The notes: generated by a model not told the origin, from the sequence alone. 64,000 nt of DNA from JBFXCS01 sp050181915 (GCA_050181915.1 JBFXCS010000002.1:310001-374000); one strand, 5' to 3'; numbered from the stretch's first letter, positions 16,648 to 25,136 are shown. Numbers and translations: made by a program.

Positions 16648-17067
16648 CTACCGGGTCGCGAGGCCCGGCGGCTCGTCGGGCGTCGCGATGGCCACGCCCA
16701 GGTCGCTCGCCGCGCGCGCGAGCCGTCGGTCGGTCGTCGCCAGAGACTCGTCGAGCCGGCGTGCGAGCACCAGGTAGAGGGCGTCGTCGAAGGTCACCGC
16801 GTCGCGGAGCTCGAACGCATCGCGGAGCAACGCCTCCGTGGGATAGATCTCGATGTCGAGAGCCGACAGCCGGGCAAAGCACCGCTGAGCGTCCGTCGCG
16901 GGCAGACGTCCCGCCACGGTGTGCCGGCGCAGATAGCGGCCGAACTCGACGCCGACGCAGTCGGGAGCGGCGAGCGCCTCGTCGGTCGCCATCCAGCGGC
17001 GCCACGGGCGCCCGGCGGGGAGACCGACCAGGACGTCGATCAGCAGCGACGCATCGACGACGCTCAC
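16648..17067 (-). CDS. vapC: PIN-domain ribonuclease toxin (VapC type)
   Basis: A 139-residue PIN-domain protein. The metal-binding acidic residues are in place: D5 (VVDASLLIDVL), E41 (GVEFGRYL), D94 (TFDDALYL) and D113 (TTDRRL). By family knowledge VapC toxins cleave specific RNAs, often initiator tRNA or rRNA, unless held by VapB. Its GTG start overlaps the end of the antitoxin gene by four bases, the usual arrangement. The catalytic set is complete, so the toxin is probably functional. Confidence 0.85.
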   Translation of the reverse strand: MSVVDASLLIDVLVGLPAGRPWRRWMATDEALAAPDCVGVEFGRYLRRHTVAGRLPATDAQRCFARLSALDIEIYPTEALLRDAFELRDAVTFDDALYLVLARRLDESLATTDRRLARAASDLGVAIATPDEPPGLATR

Positions 17068-17288
17068 GCGGAGCGGTCGCGCGCGGCCCGCACCTCCGCC
17101 ACGGAGCTCGTACCGAGGGTCCCGGGCGCGTCGACATCGAGCAGAGCGAGCAGCTCATCCGGCGACGGTCGCGCGGCCAGCCGCTCCATCTGTCCGCGCA
17201 GGTAGTCGCTCAGCGTCTGCCCGCGAAGCGCCGCACGTGCCTTGAGCGTGCGGTGCACCGACTCGGGGACGCCCTTCACCTGAACCAT
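17064..17288 (-). CDS. vapB: Antitoxin, VapB/FitA-like ribbon-helix-helix protein
   Basis: A 74-residue antitoxin. The N-terminus (VQVKGVPESVHRTLKARAALRGQTLSDYLRGQME) is an RHH DNA-binding fold of the FitA type; the acidic C-terminus would block the PIN active site. I choose the ATG at 17288 because GGAGG (17299-17303) is ten bases from it, but only one base from the ATG at 17297. The pair is probably autoregulated; a TGTTAACA palindrome lies just upstream. Confidence 0.8.
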   Translation of the reverse strand: MVQVKGVPESVHRTLKARAALRGQTLSDYLRGQMERLAARPSPDELLALLDVDAPGTLGTSSVAEVRAARDRSA

Positions 17289-17307
17289 ACGAGTCATGCC
17301 TCCAGCA

Positions 17308-17315
17308 TGTTAACA
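17308..17315. promoter_or_regulatory. TGTTAACA palindrome upstream of vapBC
   Basis: A perfect eight-base AT-containing palindrome four bases before the vapB ribosome-binding site, in otherwise GC-rich DNA. It is a candidate site for the RHH antitoxin. Confidence 0.35.
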
Positions 17316-17445
17316 GCCTCAAAGGATGCCTCGCCGGCGCACTGACCGGGCGACGGGGCGGGAACCATCCGAACGGCCATGCCCCGCCCTCATATGCGGG
17401 GTCACCCTTGCCGATGCACGCACGGACGCGATGCGGAGGTCGATG

Positions 17446-19926
17446 ATGCACGGACGAGGACGACGCCGGTGGTGGACCGCCGGCCTGAGCGTGGCCGCGG
17501 CGGCGGCCGCGGCGGCGATGACGGTGACGCCCGTCCTGGGCGGCGGACGCCCGGCGCCCACCGATCAGTCGTTCCTCAACCAGGCCGAGGGCGGCGGCTT
17601 CGACCACAACCTGGCCCACCGCGCGTCGTCCCCGCAGGCGAAGGCGGCGGCGCTCGAGGCGCTCGACCGGTGCGCCTCGCCGGGGTGGCGCTCCCTCAAC
17701 CCCGAGTCGTGCCCGGCCGACGGCGCGTCGACGCACGAGGTGAAGGCCCTGAGGGCGGAGGCGGCCGACGCCCCGGCCCAGGCGCTCGCCGAGTCGGACG
17801 ACGGCCTGTGGGAGGCGCTGAAGCACATCGACAGCACCGCGATCCACGGCGTGGTGATGCCCACCGGCAAGGTGCTCTACTTCTCGCAGCCCAAGTACCC
17901 CACCGAGATCGAGGCGGTCGACGGCGGCACCGCCCACGTCTTCGACCCCGCCACGGGCACGACGAGGTCGGTGCCGCCGCCGGTGGTCACCTACGACGGG
18001 CGCGACGCCCCCTTCCCGGACGGCAACCGGGCGCCCGCCAACCTGTGGTGCGCGGGCCAGACGCTGCTGCCCGACGGCCGCGTCCTGGTCGTGGGCGGCA
18101 ACCTCGAGTACCCGACCCCGTCGGGGCTGGGCGACCGCAACGGCTTCAAGGGCGGCAAGTGGGTGATGACCTTCGATCCCTGGACCGAGACCTGGACCCG
18201 CTACGCCGACATGCCGCACGGCCGCTGGTACCCGACCCTGACCACGCTGCCGAACGGGAAGGTGCTCATCATCGGCGGCTGGGACGAGACCGGCGGCGAC
18301 GCCGGCGGCAACCCGAACGCCGAGCCGGTGATGCACAACGACCAGGACGTCGAGGTCTTCGACCCCGCCCTCGCGACCCACGAGGGCGCCCAGGCGACCA
18401 CCGTGGTGAGCCAGCTGCCGCCGAACGGGCCGGGCCAGCCCCAGCCCTTCCCCGATCACACGGGCATCGGCCTCTACCCCCACGTCTTCGTGCTGCCGGA
18501 CACCACCGCGGCGGGCCAGGACCGCGACGGCGGCAACGACCCGCAGGTGCTCGTCGCCGGCCCGCTCCAGTGGGACTCGGCGATCATCGACACCGGCAGC
18601 TGGCTGTGGACCGACGTCCTCGACCTCCCGTACGACCCGGGCGACGTGCCGCTGTCGAGCGACCGGGCCTGGGGCACCGCCTACCTCGAGCCCTCCGGCC
18701 CGGACGGGTCGACCCGGGTCGTGCTGCTCGGCGGCTCCAACTCCGCCGCCGCGGCGCCGGGGGCGGGATCGAGCCCGCCCCCGCTGAACACCGCCGAGGT
18801 GCTCGACCTGAACGACTGGCAGGCGGGCTGGAAGCTCGAGCCCGACCTCGACCTCAACGAGGGCCGCGCCCACTTCAACACCGTGCTGCTGCCGGACGGC
18901 TCGATCTTCAGCAACGGCGGGGGCTTCGGCCGCGAGGACGGCAGCATGTACGCCGGTCCGATCTACTCGTCCGAGCTGCTCGCGCCGGGCGGCGCGGGCG
19001 GCTGGCGCGTGGTGGGCAACGAGGCCGACGCGCGCACCTACCACTCCACCTCGCTGCTGCTGCCCGACGGCAAGGTCATCTCGTCCGGCGACGACCGCGA
19101 CATCGCCCCGTCGGACGTCATCCCGCCGGACGCCCCCGCCGGGACGCCGCCGGGGCACATCGCCCTCGCCAGCCGCACCTACCAGCTCTACGACCCGCCC
19201 TATCTGTTCAAGGGCGCACGACCCGCCGTGACGTTCGCGCCGCAGCGCGTCCGCTACGACGCCGCGTTCCGCGTGGCGGTGCAGGGCGACCCGGGGCAGA
19301 TCACGTCGGCCTACCTGATGCGGCCGGGCGCGGTCACCCACGCGGTGGACATGTCGCAGCAGGCGATCAGGCTCGGCCTCTCGACCCAGGCCGACGGCAT
19401 CACGCTCACAACGCCGCGCGATACGACCGTCGCGCCCCCCGGCTACTACATGCTGTTCCTCCGGAACGCCGCGGGGGCGGTGTCGGTCGCCACCTGGATC
19501 CAGATGGACCCGGCGGCTCCCGACGCGCCGGCCCTGCCGGCGAACCCGGGCACCCCGGATCCCGAGGTCCCCCGGCCCGCCCCGCAGCCCGAGGACCCGG
19601 TCGCGCCGACGGCGAAGAAGCTCAAGGGCACCCTGGCGGCGACGCGCCTCACGACCAGGGGCTCGCGCCTCACCGTGCGGGTGCGCCTGAAGGCGTCCGC
19701 GGCGGCCACGGCGCGGATCACCCTCGCCCGGCCGAACGGGAAGGCGGTGACCCGCAGGGCCGTGAAGCTGCGCGCCGGCCGGCTCACCTGGGCCACGCTC
19801 TCGGTCACCCGGGCGCGCCTGCACGGCGCGAAGCGGCTACGCGTCACGGTGGCGCTCTCGGCGTCCGGCAGGCGGACGGCCAAGGTGGCGCGCACCGTGA
19901 CGGTGCCGCGCTTCCGGAGCCGCTAG
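17446..19926 (+). CDS. Secreted galactose-oxidase-like copper radical oxidase
   Basis: An 826-residue exported enzyme. The ATG at 17446 has GGAGG six bases upstream and starts a Tat/Sec-like signal (RGRRRWWTAGLSVAAAAAAAA). A Kelch beta-propeller (about 110-560) is followed by a DUF1929 domain (about 575-690) and a C-terminal Ig-like, Arg/Ala-rich domain. All galactose-oxidase copper and cofactor residues can be matched: C202 (LWCAGQTLL) and Y262 (GRWYPTLTTL) for the Cys-Tyr cross-link, Y532-H533 (TYHSTSLLLPDGK), and H632 (VTHAVDM). It should therefore oxidise a primary alcohol or glyoxal to yield hydrogen peroxide outside the cell; the exact substrate is unknown. Its stop overlaps the convergent mscL stop region. 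Confidence 0.88.
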   Translation: MHGRGRRRWWTAGLSVAAAAAAAAMTVTPVLGGGRPAPTDQSFLNQAEGGGFDHNLAHRASSPQAKAAALEALDRCASPGWRSLNPESCPADGASTHEVKALRAEAADAPAQALAESDDGLWEALKHIDSTAIHGVVMPTGKVLYFSQPKYPTEIEAVDGGTAHVFDPATGTTRSVPPPVVTYDGRDAPFPDGNRAPANLWCAGQTLLPDGRVLVVGGNLEYPTPSGLGDRNGFKGGKWVMTFDPWTETWTRYADMPHGRWYPTLTTLPNGKVLIIGGWDETGGDAGGNPNAEPVMHNDQDVEVFDPALATHEGAQATTVVSQLPPNGPGQPQPFPDHTGIGLYPHVFVLPDTTAAGQDRDGGNDPQVLVAGPLQWDSAIIDTGSWLWTDVLDLPYDPGDVPLSSDRAWGTAYLEPSGPDGSTRVVLLGGSNSAAAAPGAGSSPPPLNTAEVLDLNDWQAGWKLEPDLDLNEGRAHFNTVLLPDGSIFSNGGGFGREDGSMYAGPIYSSELLAPGGAGGWRVVGNEADARTYHSTSLLLPDGKVISSGDDRDIAPSDVIPPDAPAGTPPGHIALASRTYQLYDPPYLFKGARPAVTFAPQRVRYDAAFRVAVQGDPGQITSAYLMRPGAVTHAVDMSQQAIRLGLSTQADGITLTTPRDTTVAPPGYYMLFLRNAAGAVSVATWIQMDPAAPDAPALPANPGTPDPEVPRPAPQPEDPVAPTAKKLKGTLAATRLTTRGSRLTVRVRLKASAAATARITLARPNGKAVTRRAVKLRAGRLTWATLSVTRARLHGAKRLRVTVALSASGRRTAKVARTVTVPRFRSR

Positions 19927-20387
19927 GAGGCCTCGCCCTTCACGAGCACGGCCGACAGGCTGCCGTCGGCGCCCTCGCCCACCGACACGACCTTCCACCC
20001 GTCGGCGGCGCGGGCGTTCAGCTGGGCCGGCAGCGACGAGGACGAGCCGGTCTCGACGGCGTACTCCGGCGGGTCGTCGGGCGCGCTCTTCTCGAGCTTC
20101 GTCTTCAGGCGGTTGTACGGCCGGATGATGAAGAAGAAGACGACCGCCGCGATCACCAGGAACGCGATCAGCGCATTCAGGAAGAGGCCGTACCGGAAGA
20201 TGCTGCTGTTGAGAGTGAAATCGAGAGCCGAGAAGTCAGGCTGCCCGCCGATCGCCGCGATCAACGGCGTGATGATGTTGTCGATCAGCGACTTGATCAC
20301 ATCCTGGAACGCGAGGCCGATGACCACCGCGACCGCCAGGGCGACGAGATTTCCCTGCACCAGGAAATCCTTGAAGTCCTTCAGCAC
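19923..20387 (-). CDS. mscL: Large-conductance mechanosensitive channel with DUF4177-like tail
   Basis: A 154-residue inner-membrane channel that releases solutes on hypo-osmotic shock. It has the N-terminal amphipathic helix (LKDFKDFLVQGN), TM1 with VALAVAVVIGLAFQDVIKSL, a periplasmic loop and TM2 (LFLNALIAFLVIAAVVFFFII). After LKTKLEK the usual cytoplasmic helix is replaced by about 50 residues (EYAVET, then LNARAADGWKVVSVG, then SAVLVKG) that look like a DUF4177 domain. The GTG start has GGAGGTAGGA just upstream. It is convergent with the oxidase gene. Confidence 0.9.
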   Translation of the reverse strand: MLKDFKDFLVQGNLVALAVAVVIGLAFQDVIKSLIDNIITPLIAAIGGQPDFSALDFTLNSSIFRYGLFLNALIAFLVIAAVVFFFIIRPYNRLKTKLEKSAPDDPPEYAVETGSSSSLPAQLNARAADGWKVVSVGEGADGSLSAVLVKGEAS

Positions 20388-20504
20388 CTTCCTACCTCCG
20401 CGTCGTGGACGGGGTTCACCCGGGCGGAGCTAAGCCGACCACGGGCCCGGACGCAACCGGATCGGCGATTCTGAAAGTTCACCCCTCCGGTCGGGGGCGC
20501 GCGC

Positions 20505-21005
20505 TCAGGCGGAGACGGCGACACGCCGGACGACCGGCGTGGCGTTCGCGAACAGGTCGAACACCGGGCAGTGGGCGTCGACCGCGTCGGCCAGCTCCCG
20601 ATAGCGCTCGGGGCTCTCCGGGCCGGACGGCGTGACCGCCAGGCGCACCTCGGTGAACCCGGCGCGCACATCCTCGTCGAGGCCGAAGATGCCGCGCACG
20701 TCGAGGTCGCCCTCGGCGGCCACCTCGACCCGATCGAGGGCGATGCCCAGCTTGGCCGCCCAGAAGCGGTACGTGATGGCCTGGCATGAGGCGAAGGCGG
20801 CGAGGGCGTACTCGACCGGGTTGGGGGCGAGATCCTCGCCGCCCAGCGTCGGCGGCTCATCCACCTTCACCGTGTGCTGACGCACCGTGGTGTCGAACTC
20901 GGTGGGCCCCACCAGCCGGCCCTGCACCGTGAACACGACCTTGGCGGCCTCGGGCTGCCCCTCGACGGCCGCCGCCGTTCCCTCGATGATGGCCTCGAAC
21001 GACAC
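20505..21005 (-). CDS. OsmC-family peroxiredoxin-like protein
   Basis: A 166-residue OsmC/Ohr-type protein. The two redox cysteines are in AAFASCQAIT (about residue 75) and DAHCPVFDLF (about 145), and NPVEYALAAFASC is the family signature. Such proteins reduce organic hydroperoxides as dimers in the cytoplasm. The GTG at 21005 follows GGGAGGTT. A TTGACA on the minus strand (21073-21078) is a likely -35. It is divergent from the BBE flavoprotein gene. Confidence 0.88.
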   Translation of the reverse strand: MSFEAIIEGTAAAVEGQPEAAKVVFTVQGRLVGPTEFDTTVRQHTVKVDEPPTLGGEDLAPNPVEYALAAFASCQAITYRFWAAKLGIALDRVEVAAEGDLDVRGIFGLDEDVRAGFTEVRLAVTPSGPESPERYRELADAVDAHCPVFDLFANATPVVRRVAVSA

Positions 21006-21060
21006 GCTGAACCTCCCGGATCGACACTCTGGGCGAGACGTCGGCGGGAATCTTCATTAA

Positions 21061-21078
21061 TAGGGTTATCAATGTCAA
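21061..21078. promoter_or_regulatory. Overlapping divergent promoters, osmC-type gene and BBE flavoprotein gene
   Basis: TAGGGT at 21061-21066 lies five bases before the ATG at 21072 (plus strand, leaderless pattern). TTGACA of the minus-strand OsmC gene occupies 21073-21078. The stretch around it is the most AT-rich in the neighbourhood. Confidence 0.4.
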
Positions 21079-22580
21079 CTATTCCGGACGGATGCCCCAT
21101 GGGAACCGGGATCGACCGCGCCACGCTGCTGCGGCGGGCGTCCGCCGGGCTGGCGGCGGCGGCCCTCGGCGGCGCGGCATCCGCGAGCCGGGCCGCGGCG
21201 CCGCCCCTCTCCGAGCTCGACCGGGCGACCCGCGGGGCGCTGATGCGGCCCGGCAGCGCCGGCTACGCGAGCGGCCGCGCCGTGGCGAACGCGCGCTACT
21301 CGGGCACCCGGCCCCTGGCGATCCTGCGCGCCGCCGACGCCTCCGACGTGCGCCGGGCGGTGCGCTGGTGCGCGCGGCACGGGGTGCGCATCGCGGCCCG
21401 CTCGGGCGGCCACAGCTACGCCGGCTACTCCACCGTGGCCGGGGGCCTGGTGGTCGACCTCTCGGCGCTCGACGGCATCCGCATCGCCCCCGACGGACGC
21501 ACGGTGCAGGTGGGCGCCGGGGCCCTGCTGATCGACGTCTACACGGCCCTCGCCCGGCGGGGGCTCACCATCCCGGGCGGCTCCTGCCCCACCGTCGGGG
21601 TGGGCGGCCTCGCCCTCGGCGGCGGCGTCGGCTTCGCCTCGCGCGCCTTCGGCACTACCTGCGACAACATCTCCCGCCTCACGGTGGTGACCGCCGACGG
21701 CCGGGCCCTGGGCTGCGACGCCCGCACCAACGGCGACCTCTACTGGGCGAGCCGCGGCGGAGGCGGCGGCAACTTCGGCATCGCCACCGGCTTCACCTTC
21801 CGCACCCACGCGGCCCGCTCGGCGTCGTACTTCTTCGCGGCCTACGACTGGGACGATGCCGCCGAGGCGGTCGCCGCATGGCAGCGCTGGGCGCCGTCGG
21901 CCCCGCCCGAGGCCTTCTCGATCTGCTCGCTCTCCACCGGGTCGGGGCGCCCGGTGATCAGCATCTTCGGCCAGTACCTGGGCGGGCAGGCGGCGATGCG
22001 GCGGGCCCTCGCCCCGCTCACCCGGGCCGCGCCGCCGCGGCGCCTCACGGTGGGCACCCAGGCGTACCTGCCCCTGCAGATGCGCTGGGCCGGCTGCCTG
22101 GGCGAGTCGGCCGCCGCCTGCCGCCGGCCGCCGCGCGACCTCTTCGCGGCCAAGTCCGACTACGTCCTGACCCGGATGGGCGCGGCCGGCATCGCGACCA
22201 TGATCCGCTTCGTCGAGCGCCGCCAGGCGCAGTCGTCACGCGGCTCGGGCGCGATCCTGCTCGACTCGTACGGCGGCGCCATCAACGAGGTGGAGCCGGA
22301 CGCCACGGCCTTCGTCCACCGCACCGCCCTCTACTCCTGCCAGTACCTGGCCTACTGGAGCCGCGCGGCGGACGCCGCGACGGGGCTCTCCTGGATCCGC
22401 GCCTTCCACGCCGCGATGCGCCCGCACGTGTCGAAGTTCGCCTACCAGAACTACATCGACCCGGAGCTCTCGGGCTGGGCGCGGGCCTACTACGGCGCGA
22501 ACCTGGCCCGCCTGCGCGAGATCAAGCGGCGCCGCGACCCCGATCGGGTGTTCCGCTTCCGGCAGGCCATACCGGCCTGA
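21072..22580 (+). CDS. Exported BBE-type FAD oxidoreductase with bicovalent flavin
   Basis: A 502-residue flavoprotein of the berberine-bridge-enzyme/oligosaccharide-oxidase group. The N-terminus (TLLRRASAGLAAAALGGAASA) resembles a twin-arginine signal. The FAD-binding domain carries SGGHSYAG with H114 and GGSCPTVGVGG with C172, the two residues that attach FAD through histidyl and cysteinyl bonds. The BBE C-terminal motif is YQNYIDPEL, ending in RRRDPDRVFRF. By family it oxidises carbohydrates or alkaloid-like alcohols to give hydrogen peroxide. The ATG at 21072 fits the leaderless pattern; the ATG at 21099 is the alternative. Confidence 0.87.
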   Translation: MSTIPDGCPMGTGIDRATLLRRASAGLAAAALGGAASASRAAAPPLSELDRATRGALMRPGSAGYASGRAVANARYSGTRPLAILRAADASDVRRAVRWCARHGVRIAARSGGHSYAGYSTVAGGLVVDLSALDGIRIAPDGRTVQVGAGALLIDVYTALARRGLTIPGGSCPTVGVGGLALGGGVGFASRAFGTTCDNISRLTVVTADGRALGCDARTNGDLYWASRGGGGGNFGIATGFTFRTHAARSASYFFAAYDWDDAAEAVAAWQRWAPSAPPEAFSICSLSTGSGRPVISIFGQYLGGQAAMRRALAPLTRAAPPRRLTVGTQAYLPLQMRWAGCLGESAAACRRPPRDLFAAKSDYVLTRMGAAGIATMIRFVERRQAQSSRGSGAILLDSYGGAINEVEPDATAFVHRTALYSCQYLAYWSRAADAATGLSWIRAFHAAMRPHVSKFAYQNYIDPELSGWARAYYGANLARLREIKRRRDPDRVFRFRQAIPA

Positions 22581-22590
22581 CGCCGCGGCG

Positions 22591-22614
22591 CCCCCGGCCC
22601 GCGCGGGCCGGGGG
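22591..22614. terminator. Bidirectional hairpin between the BBE gene and the glycosidase gene
   Basis: A ten-base perfect stem (CCCCCGGCCC/GGGCCGGGGG) with loop GCGC, between convergent genes. Confidence 0.55.
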
Positions 22615-22628
22615 TCGCCGTCCCGCCG

Positions 22629-23816
22629 CTACTTGAAGGTGGCGCGCAGCGCCGCCGGGATCGGCTTGCGCGCGATCGCGACGAACGACGCGTACGCCGG
22701 CTTCTTCGAGCCGTCGACCTTGAGCAGCCCGCCCGGCCAGCCCGTGATCGAGCCGTCGGGGAACGTGTGCAGGTTGTCCTGGAGGTTGAACCAGACGATC
22801 GCCGCCAGGCGCGGGCTCTTCACCGCCGGCAGGGCGAAGAGCTGCTTGAGGTAGAGGTTCTGCTGCGCGAAGGACACCTTCACCTTGCGGAAGTCGGTCT
22901 TCGCGGTCGTGTACCCGGCCTCGGTGACGAAGAGCTTCATGCCCTTCTTCTTGCGGTCGAGCTGCTTGTAGATGTAGTCGAGGCTGAGCCAGCTGGGGAA
23001 GGCCCTGGCGTACGACTTGGTGTAGTACTTCGGCCCCTGCGAGGGGTAGATGTGCTGCGAGTAGGCGTCGAACTTGACGCTCTTGTCGCCCACCAGGCCG
23101 GTGAGCCACGTCTTCGCACCGGTGCCCTTGCTGTCGGTGCTGCTGCGCGGCCCGCCGACGCCGCCGATCACGATCGAGTTCCGGTTCCCGGCCTTGATCG
23201 CCGGGTAGGCCGCCTTCAGCAGGCTCTTGTAGACGGACAGGCTGTTGCGACCGCCCTTCTGCAGGAAGCCGGCCAGGTTCGGCTCGTTCCACACCTCCCA
23301 CAGCCGCACCCGGGGCAGCGTCACCCCGTCGTCGGGCCGCACGAAGAAGCCGTTGTAGCGGGTGGCCGCCGCCGTGTAGAAGTCGGCGAAGTCGGCCGGC
23401 ACGGGGGCGTTCGGGTTGTACTCGCTCTCGTAGTCCCTGGGGGTGCCGCTGACGGCCCAGTCGGGGGTGCTGTAGACGCTCACGATCGGCTTGATGCCGG
23501 CGGCGGCGAAGCCCTCCAGCACCTGGTCGGCGCGCGACCAGTCGTAGGCGGGGTCGTTGGGGTCGGTCGGGTTCGCGGGCCTGGTCTTGGCCACGAGCGA
23601 CCACAGGATGTCGAAGCGCGCGACCTTCGCCTTGGTCGCCTTCACCAGGTCGAGGCGCTGCGGGATGTTCTCCGCCGGACCGGCCGTGAGCACGTCGTCC
23701 TGGATCGCGGCGACGGCGCCGACGCCGGAGGCCGGCAGGGCGAGGGCGGCGCCGACCGAGACGGCGACCGCCGCTCCGGTCGCGATGCGTCGAAGCGTGC
23801 GGGGCTCTGAAGTCAC
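22629..23816 (-). CDS. Secreted clan-A glycoside hydrolase
   Basis: A 395-residue exported enzyme with an eight-fold barrel of the GH5/GH39-like clan A. The GTG at 23816 has GGGAGGAA seven bases upstream and leads a signal peptide (TLRRIATGAAVAVSVGAALALPASG). The acid/base Glu is E178 in LWEVWNEPN, and the nucleophile is E299 in LFVTEAGYTT. Both are present, so it is likely active on a beta-linked glycan; the specificity cannot be told from sequence. It stands next to a putative carbohydrate oxidase and terminates at the shared hairpin. Confidence 0.8.
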   Translation of the reverse strand: MTSEPRTLRRIATGAAVAVSVGAALALPASGVGAVAAIQDDVLTAGPAENIPQRLDLVKATKAKVARFDILWSLVAKTRPANPTDPNDPAYDWSRADQVLEGFAAAGIKPIVSVYSTPDWAVSGTPRDYESEYNPNAPVPADFADFYTAAATRYNGFFVRPDDGVTLPRVRLWEVWNEPNLAGFLQKGGRNSLSVYKSLLKAAYPAIKAGNRNSIVIGGVGGPRSSTDSKGTGAKTWLTGLVGDKSVKFDAYSQHIYPSQGPKYYTKSYARAFPSWLSLDYIYKQLDRKKKGMKLFVTEAGYTTAKTDFRKVKVSFAQQNLYLKQLFALPAVKSPRLAAIVWFNLQDNLHTFPDGSITGWPGGLLKVDGSKKPAYASFVAIARKPIPAALRATFK

Positions 23817-23918
23817 AGGCTGTTCCTCCCTGAGGGGGCTCGGAGCGCGCGGGATCGTACCAACAGGTCGGCAGACCATCACGCCGGGATGAGCGGGACG
23901 AGGCCCTCTTACGGCCGG

Positions 23919-24380
23919 CTAACGCCGTTCATCAAAAAAACGTCGCAAAAGCCGTAAAGCGTCAGTCGCCAGGACCCCGCCCTGCACCTCGACGCGATGC
24001 AACAGGCGCGGGTTGCGCAGAGGGTCTATCACGGTTCCTGCCGCCCCCACCTTCTGGTCGGGCGCGCCGAACACGAGCCGCGCCACCCGGGCCTGCTGAA
24101 TGGCGCCGGCGCACATCGGGCAGGGCTCCAGGGTGCAGTAGAGCACGGTGCCCGGCAGCCGCCAGCCGCCCAGCGCGACCGCCGCGGCCCGCAGCGCCAG
24201 CACCTCCGCGTGGGCGGTGGGATCGCCGCGCAGCTCGCGCTCGTTGTGGGCCGCCGCCACCACCTCCCCCTCGCGCACCACGACGCACCCCACCGGCACG
24301 TCGCCGTGCCCGGACGCCGCCTCGGCCTCGTGCAGGGCCATGCGCATGAAGTGCTCGTCGCGGGGGAACACGCGGACCAT
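23919..24380 (-). CDS. tadA: tRNA-specific adenosine deaminase TadA
   Basis: A 153-residue zinc deaminase that converts A34 to inosine in tRNA-Arg(ACG). Zinc ligands and the catalytic Glu are H57-A-E59 (PTAHAEVLAL) and C87/C90 (EPCPMCAGA). The N-terminal DEHFMRMALHEA matches TadA rather than cytidine deaminases. The last dozen codons (LRLLRRFFDERR) are strikingly AT-rich and include TTA, CTT, TTG and TTT, unlike the rest. TATCCT on the minus strand lies six bases before the ATG, so the message is probably leaderless. It is divergent from the MOSC gene by 38 bp. Confidence 0.9.
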   Translation of the reverse strand: MVRVFPRDEHFMRMALHEAEAASGHGDVPVGCVVVREGEVVAAAHNERELRGDPTAHAEVLALRAAAVALGGWRLPGTVLYCTLEPCPMCAGAIQQARVARLVFGAPDQKVGAAGTVIDPLRNPRLLHRVEVQGGVLATDALRLLRRFFDERR

Positions 24381-24386
24381 CGAGGC

Positions 24387-24411
24387 AGGATAGGGCGACG
24401 CCCCCTACCCT
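24387..24411. promoter_or_regulatory. Divergent -10 elements for tadA and the MOSC gene
   Basis: TATCCT (minus strand, 24387-24392) lies six bases from the tadA ATG. TACCCT (plus strand, 24406-24411) lies seven bases from the MOSC ATG. No ribosome-binding site fits between either pair, so both transcripts look leaderless. Confidence 0.5.
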
Positions 24412-24418
24412 TCGACCG

Positions 24419-25075
24419 ATGCGGATCATCTCGGTGAACGTCGGCCGGCCGCGCGAGCTGCGCCGCGACGACGTCGCGGTGCTCTCCGGCATCGTGAAGG
24501 AGCCGGTGGAGGGGCCGGTGGCCGTGGGCCGCACGAACCTCGACGGCGACGGCCAGGCCGACCTGTCGGTGCACGGCGGACCGGACAAGGCGGTGTACGC
24601 CTATCCCGCCGAGCACTACCCGCACTGGCGCGACCACCTCGACGCCGACGAGATGCCGTGGGGCTTCTTCGGCGAGAACCTCACCATCGAGGGCGCGCTC
24701 GAGACCGACGTGTGGATCGGCGATCTCTTCCGCGCCGGCAGCGCCCTGCTGGAGGTGACCCAGCCGCGCATCCCCTGCCACAAGCTCGCGCTGCGGGTGG
24801 GCGACGCCGCCTTCGGAGCGCCCTTCCTGCGCAGCGGCCGCACCGGCTTCTACCTGCGCGTGCGGGAGGAGGGGACCCTCCGGGCGGGCGTCCCGCTCGC
24901 GCGCGAGGGCCGCGGCGAGGGAGCCCTCAGCGTCGTCGCGGTCGGCCGGCTGTTCGCCGGCGCCGGCACGCCGGCCGAGCTGGAGCGCGCCGCCGCGGTG
25001 CCCGCCCTCTCGGCCGCGTGGATCGACACGCTGCGCGCGCGGGCCGCCTCGCGCCGGAGGGCCGCGGCGGGCTAG
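24419..25075 (+). CDS. MOSC-domain protein (YiiM-like)
   Basis: A 218-residue MOSC protein resembling YiiM. It has DGDGQADLSVHGGPDKAVYAYP (about 41-62), a conserved strand region, and the key cysteine in TQPRIPCHKL (about residue 122). MOSC domains bind molybdenum cofactor or sulfur. YiiM-type proteins reduce N-hydroxylated bases and analogues, so a detoxification role is plausible. It ends 61 bases before nhaA. Confidence 0.85.
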   Translation: MRIISVNVGRPRELRRDDVAVLSGIVKEPVEGPVAVGRTNLDGDGQADLSVHGGPDKAVYAYPAEHYPHWRDHLDADEMPWGFFGENLTIEGALETDVWIGDLFRAGSALLEVTQPRIPCHKLALRVGDAAFGAPFLRSGRTGFYLRVREEGTLRAGVPLAREGRGEGALSVVAVGRLFAGAGTPAELERAAAVPALSAAWIDTLRARAASRRRAAAG

Positions 25076-25136
25076 TGTTCCCGCCGGTGTGCCGGGAAGC
25101 CTGGTCGGCGAGTCGTCGTCGACCCCGGAGGCAGCC

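Noticed and set aside
16648..17288. vapBC as a marker of a mobile element
   Set aside because: No transposase, repeats or composition shift surround it; chromosomal toxin-antitoxin pairs are common.
17379..20474. A 1031-codon plus-strand frame overlapping the copper oxidase
   Set aside because: Low-complexity Arg/Gly/Pro composition in another frame of a clear enzyme gene, and it runs antisense through mscL. It is a base-composition artefact.
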